25,640 nucleotides of DNA, taken from Saccoglossus kowalevskii (lineage: Eukaryota; Hemichordata; Enteropneusta; Harrimaniidae). Made by a program: the position numbers and the translations under genes. Position 1 is the first letter of the stretch. The number at the start of each line of letters is the position of its first letter. The stretch lies in contig NW_003113835.1 in the NCBI RefSeq assembly GCF_000003605.2, positions 1 to 25,640 of the forward strand. Direction: 5' to 3'. The notes under the pieces were generated by a model that was not told the origin of the DNA, did no database searches, and saw only the letters and a program-made list of their open reading frames with translations. Positions 22,739-25,640 of this stretch are shown here, piece after piece.

Positions 22739-23147
22739 GAGTATTGTATATACGAGTACCCAAACTACAAGGCCTATATATCTTATATACAAGTCCTCTC
22801 TTAACACCAATGCAGAGTCAAATATTGTATACACGAGTACCCTAACTACAAGGCCTATATATCTTATATACAAGTTCTCACTCAACACCAATGCAGAGTC
22901 TGAGTATTGTATATACGAGTACCCTAAATACAATGCCTATATGCCTTATATACAAGTCCTCTCTCAACACCAATGCAGAATCTGAGTATTGTATATACGA
23001 GTACCCTAACTACAATGCCTTTATATCTTATATACAAGTGCTCTCTCAACACCAAATCAGAGTCTGAGTATTGTATATACGAGTACGCTAACTACAAGGT
23101 CTATATATCATATATACAAGTCCTCTCTCAACACCAATGCAGAATCT
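22739..23147. repeat. Cassette 2: K'-L-M-A*-E'
   Basis: K' 22739-22819, L 22820-22901, M 22902-22983, A* 22984-23065, E' 23066-23147. It carries the same private changes as 8419-8827 (CCCTAAATAC, GCCTTTATATC, CAAGTGCTC, CCAAATCAGAG), 14320 bp away. After E' the two copies diverge: here a GTATAGTAT unit follows, there y and H. Confidence 0.9.
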
Positions 23148-24212
23148 GAGTATAGTATATACGAGTACCCTAACTACAATGCCTATATATATTGTATACA
23201 AGTCCTCTCTCAACACCAATGCATAGTCTGAGTATTGTATATACGAGTACCCAAACTACAAGGCCTATATATCTTGTATACAAGTCCTCTCTCAACACCA
23301 ATGCAGAGTCTGAGTATTGTATATACGAGTACCCAAACTACAAGGCCTATATATTTTGTATACAAGTCCTCTCTCAACACCAGTGCAGAATCTGAGTATT
23401 GTATATACGAGTACCCTAACAACAAGGCCTATATATCTTATATACAAGGCCTCTCTCAACACCAATGCAGAGTCTGAGTATTGTATATACGAGTACCCTA
23501 ACTATAAGGCCTATATATCTTATATACAAGTCATCTCTCAACACCAATGCAGAGTCTGAGTATTGTATATACGAGTACCCTAACTACAAGGTCTATATAT
23601 CATATATACAATTCCTCTCTCAACACCAATGCAGAATCTGAGTATTGTATATACGAGTACCCTAACTACAATGCCTATATATCTTGTATACAAGTCCTCT
23701 CTCAACACCAATGCAGAGTCTGAGTATTGTATATACGAGTACGCTAACTACAAGGCCTATATACCTTATATACAAGTCCTCTCTCAACACCAATGCAGAG
23801 TCAAATATTGTATATACGAGTACCCTAACTACAAGGCCTATATATCTTATATACAAGTCCTCTCTCAACACCAATGCAGAGTCTGAGTATTGTATATACG
23901 AGTACCCTAACTACAAGGCCTATGTATCTTGTATACAAGTCCTCTCTCAACACCAATGCAGAATCTGAGTATTGTATATACGAGTACCCTAACTACAATG
24001 CCTATATATCTTGTATACAAGTCCTCTCTCAACACCAAAGCAGAGTCTGAGTATTGTATATACGAGTACGCTGACTACAAGGTATATATATCATATATAC
24101 AAGTCCTCTCTCAACACCAATGCAGAGTCTGAGTATTGTATATACGAGTACCCTAACTACAAGGCATATATATCTTATATACAAGTCCTCTCTCAACACC
24201 AATGCAGAGTCT
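23148..24212. repeat. Spacer units, copy of 5060-5570, then a copy of 22130-22490
   Basis: The first part matches about 5040-5570 at offset 18088, including GTATAGTAT, two successive CCCAAAC units, C, D and CAATTCCTC. The second part matches 22130-22490 at offset 1555, including an I unit with the GTCAAAT junction (23722-23802). It ends with A', an E-like unit with GTACGCTGAC, and y. No gene. Confidence 0.85.
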
Positions 24213-24703
24213 GAGTATTGTATATACGAGTACCCTAACTACAAGGCCTATGTATCTTGTATACAAGTTCTCTCTCAGCTCCAATGCAGAGTCAAATATT
24301 GTATATACGAGTACCCTAACTACAAGGCATATATATATTGTATACAAGTCCTCTCTCAACACCAATGCATAGTCTGAGTATTGTATATACGAGTACCCAA
24401 ACTACAAGGCCTATATATTTTGTATACAAGTCCTCTCTCAACACCAGTGCAGAATCTGAGTATTGTATATACGAGTACCCTAACAACAAGGCCTATATAT
24501 CTTATATACAAGGCCTCTCTCAACACCAATGCAGAGTCTGAGTATTGTATATACGAGTACCCTAACTATAAGGCCTATATATCTTATATACAAGTCATCT
24601 CTCAACACCAATGCAGAGTCTGAGTATTGTATATACGAGTACCCTAACTACAAGGTCTATATATCATATATACAAGTCCTCTCTCAACACCAATGCAGAA
24701 TCT
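24213..24703. repeat. Cassette 1 without x: H-G-B-C-D-E
   Basis: H 24213-24293, G 24294-24375, B 24376-24457, C 24458-24539, D 24540-24621, E 24622-24703. The H-G junction without x is shared with 16848-17010 and 17748-17910, so all three probably descend from one loss of x. Confidence 0.88.
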
Positions 24704-24859
24704 ATATACGAGTACCCTAACTACAAGCCCTATATTCCTTATATACAAGTCCTCTCTCAACACCAATGCAAAATCTGAGTATTGTATATACGAGTACCCA
24801 AACTACAAGGCCTATATATTTTGTATACAAGTCCTCTTTTCAACACCAGTGCAGAATCT
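24704..24859. repeat. Second copy of the 73-bp/83-bp unit pair
   Basis: 24704-24776 has the same 9-bp deletion, AAGCCC and TATTCC as 13500-13572. 24777-24859 has the same extra T (CCTCTTTTCAACACC) as 13573-13655. The offset is exactly 11204 bp, and the shared block extends over about 13090-13695 and 24294-24899. Confidence 0.92.
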
Positions 24860-25597
24860 GAGTATTGTATATACGAGTACCCTAACAACAAGGCCTATAT
24901 ATCTTATATACAAGTCCTCTCTCAACACCAATGCAGAGTCTGAGTATTGTATATACGAGTACCCTAACTACAAGGCATATATATATTGTATACAAGTCCT
25001 CTCTCAACACCAATGCATAGTCTGAGTATTGTATATACGAGTACCCAAACTACAAGGCCTATATATTTTGTATACAAGTCCTCTCTCAACACCAGTGCAG
25101 AATCTGAGTATTGTATATACGAGTACCCTAACAACAATGCCTATATATCTTATATACAAGGCCTCTCTCAACACCAATGCAGAGTCTGAGTATTGTATAT
25201 ACGAGTACCCTAACTATAAGGCCTATATATCTTATATACAAGTCATCTCTCAACACCAATGCAGAGTCTGAGTATTGTATATACGAGTACCCTAACTACA
25301 ATGCCTATATATCTTGTATACAAGTCCTCTCTCAACACCAATGCAGAGTCTGAGTATTGTATATACGAGTACCCTAACTACAAGGCCTATATATCTTATA
25401 TACAAGGCCTCTCTCAACACCAATGCAGAGTCTGAGTATTGTATATACGAGTACCCTAACTACAAGACCTATATATCTTGTATACAAGTCCTCTCTCAAC
25501 ACCAGTGCAGAATCTGAGTATTGTATATACGAGTACCCTAACTACAAAGCCTATATATCTTGTATACAAGTCTTCTCTCAACACCAATACAGAGTCT
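24860..25597. repeat. Units C-like, G, B, C', D, A, C-like and two A-like
   Basis: 24860-24941 is C-like. G 24942-25023, B 25024-25105, C' 25106-25187 (AACAACAATGCC), D 25188-25269, A 25270-25351, a C-like unit 25352-25433 (AAGGCC, CAAGGCC), then units with AAGACC (25434-25515) and AAAGCC (25516-25597). All are 82 bp. No gene. Confidence 0.85.
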
Positions 25598-25640
25598 GAG
25601 TATTGTATATACGAGTTCGCTAACTACAAGGCCTATATTC
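25598..25640. repeat. Right-end partial unit (43 bp)
   Basis: The last unit is cut by the window edge. It has GAGTTCGCT, combining the GAGTTC of J with the CGCT of I, and TATTC as in F. The array therefore continues beyond the window. Confidence 0.9.

Larger units (their letters stand above)
386..24293. repeat. H sub-family: 13 dispersed 81-bp units
   Basis: Positions: 386-466, 1615-1695, 2434-2514, 3009-3089, 8910-8990, 12927-13007, 16112-16192, 16848-16928, 17748-17828, 18891-18971, 19710-19790, 21267-21347, 24213-24293. Each has TATGTATCTTG, GTTCTCTCTCAGCTCC and the GTCAAAT junction. Intervals between neighbouring copies are whole numbers of units apart from the catalogued indels. This makes H the clearest phase marker for the higher-order organisation. 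Confidence 0.92.
1..25640. repeat. 82-bp satellite DNA array (spans the whole window)
   Basis: Every line of the window carries the same unit. Fixed landmarks recur each 82 bp: GAGTATTGTATATACGAG at unit positions 1-18, CCCTAAC at 21-27, AAGGCC around 31-36, ATACAAG around 49-55, and CTCTCTCAACACC near 58-70. Walking unit starts from 58 to 25598 gives 312 complete units plus two end fragments. All units face the same way and abut with no spacer. About 42 units differ in length: 26 with the GTCAAAT junction, four of 84 bp, three of 80 bp, four other 81-bp, three of 83 bp and two of 73 bp. Their summed indels equal the length deficit of 44 bp. Tandem satellites of this size are typical of eukaryotic heterochromatin. 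The family and species are not recognised. No gene lies in the window. Confidence 0.98.

Noticed and set aside
1-25640. CRISPR array
   Set aside because: The repeats abut with no unique spacers, the whole 82 bp is repeated, and there are no cas genes. The period and copy number fit a eukaryotic satellite.
1-25640. Telomere array
   Set aside because: Only one CCCTAA occurs per 82-bp unit, never two in tandem.
1-25640. CENP-B box
   Set aside because: The mammalian box needs a TTCG...CGGG core with two CpGs. The unit has one CpG, in TATACGAG. The rare TTCG strings (near 13915, 19395 and 25615) lack a following CGGG.
1-25640. TATA-box promoters at TATATA or GTATATAC
   Set aside because: The strings recur in every unit and have no other promoter context. 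A TA-rich satellite produces them by composition.
1-25640. Transposon or LTR insertion within the array
   Set aside because: The unit walk closes exactly with small indels only, so there is no room for foreign sequence. No terminal repeats or target duplications were seen.
1-25640. tRNA or rRNA-spacer origin of the unit
   Set aside because: I saw no A/B box pair, cloverleaf potential or rRNA-like segment in the unit. A covariance-model search was not possible here.

Overview
The whole window is one uninterrupted tandem satellite array in a single head-to-tail orientation. The unit is 82 bp and about 38% G+C, judged by eye from a typical unit. I set unit position 1 at the G of GAGTATTG and walked the window end to end. 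That gives a 57-bp partial unit at 1-57, 312 complete units from 58 to 25597, and a 43-bp partial unit at 25598-25640. About 270 units are exactly 82 bp. The other 42 carry small indels whose sum (-44 bp) accounts exactly for the observed length. Neither end of the array is inside the window. I see no gene, RNA gene, transposon, unrelated spacer or inversion. The apparent ORFs are a by-product of the unit length (82 = 3 x 27 + 1) and a single TGA at the unit junction. The setting is most likely nuclear heterochromatin of a eukaryote (pericentromeric, centromeric or subtelomeric). I do not recognise the satellite family and cannot name a lineage.

Units fall into recurring sub-types, named here by diagnostic bases. 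H: TATGTATCTTG, TTCTCTCTCAGCTCC, then junction GTCAAAT (81 bp). x: canonical unit after H. G: ATATATTG and GCATAG. B: CCCAAAC, ATTTTG and CAGTGC. C: AACAACAAGG and CAAGGCCTC. D: CTATAAGG and GTCATC. E: AAGGT(C/A)TA and TCATAT. F: TATTCC and GCAAAATCT. A: AATGCC and CTTGTATAC. I: GTACGCT and TACCTTAT. J: GAGTTCCC and TGTTAT. K: CTCTTAACAC, usually ending GTCAAAT. L: TTCTCACTC. M: TATATGCC. y: AAGGCATA.

Two cassettes recur in fixed internal order. Cassette 1 is H-x-G-B-C-D-E. Cassette 2 is K-L-M-A'-E'-y. Cassette 2 often directly precedes H, which suggests an ancestral higher-order repeat K-L-M-A'-E'-y-H-x-G-B-C-D-E-F-A, since broken up by gain and loss of whole units.

Layout: 1-958 cassette 2 (partial) then 1; 959-2433 spacer units around another cassette 1; 2434-3501 a 7-unit block in tandem; 3502-5387 I/J units and a copy of 549-1450; 5388-7352 a 12-unit block in tandem; 7353-8909 mixed units then cassette 2; 8910-10381 a visibly more divergent domain; 10382-12926 mixed units; 12927-13737 cassette 1 with 73- and 83-bp units; 13738-16111 mixed, with a 7-unit tandem block; 16112-18238 an 11-unit block in tandem; 18239-20282 cassette 2 and two cassettes 1; 20283-24212 mixed with cassette 2; 24213-25640 cassette 1 and a second copy of the 73/83-bp pair.

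The biological content is the array's evolution: nested recent tandem duplications, long-range copies sharing private mutations, and a conserved/variable split inside the unit. I found no support for a protein-coding or enzymatic system.
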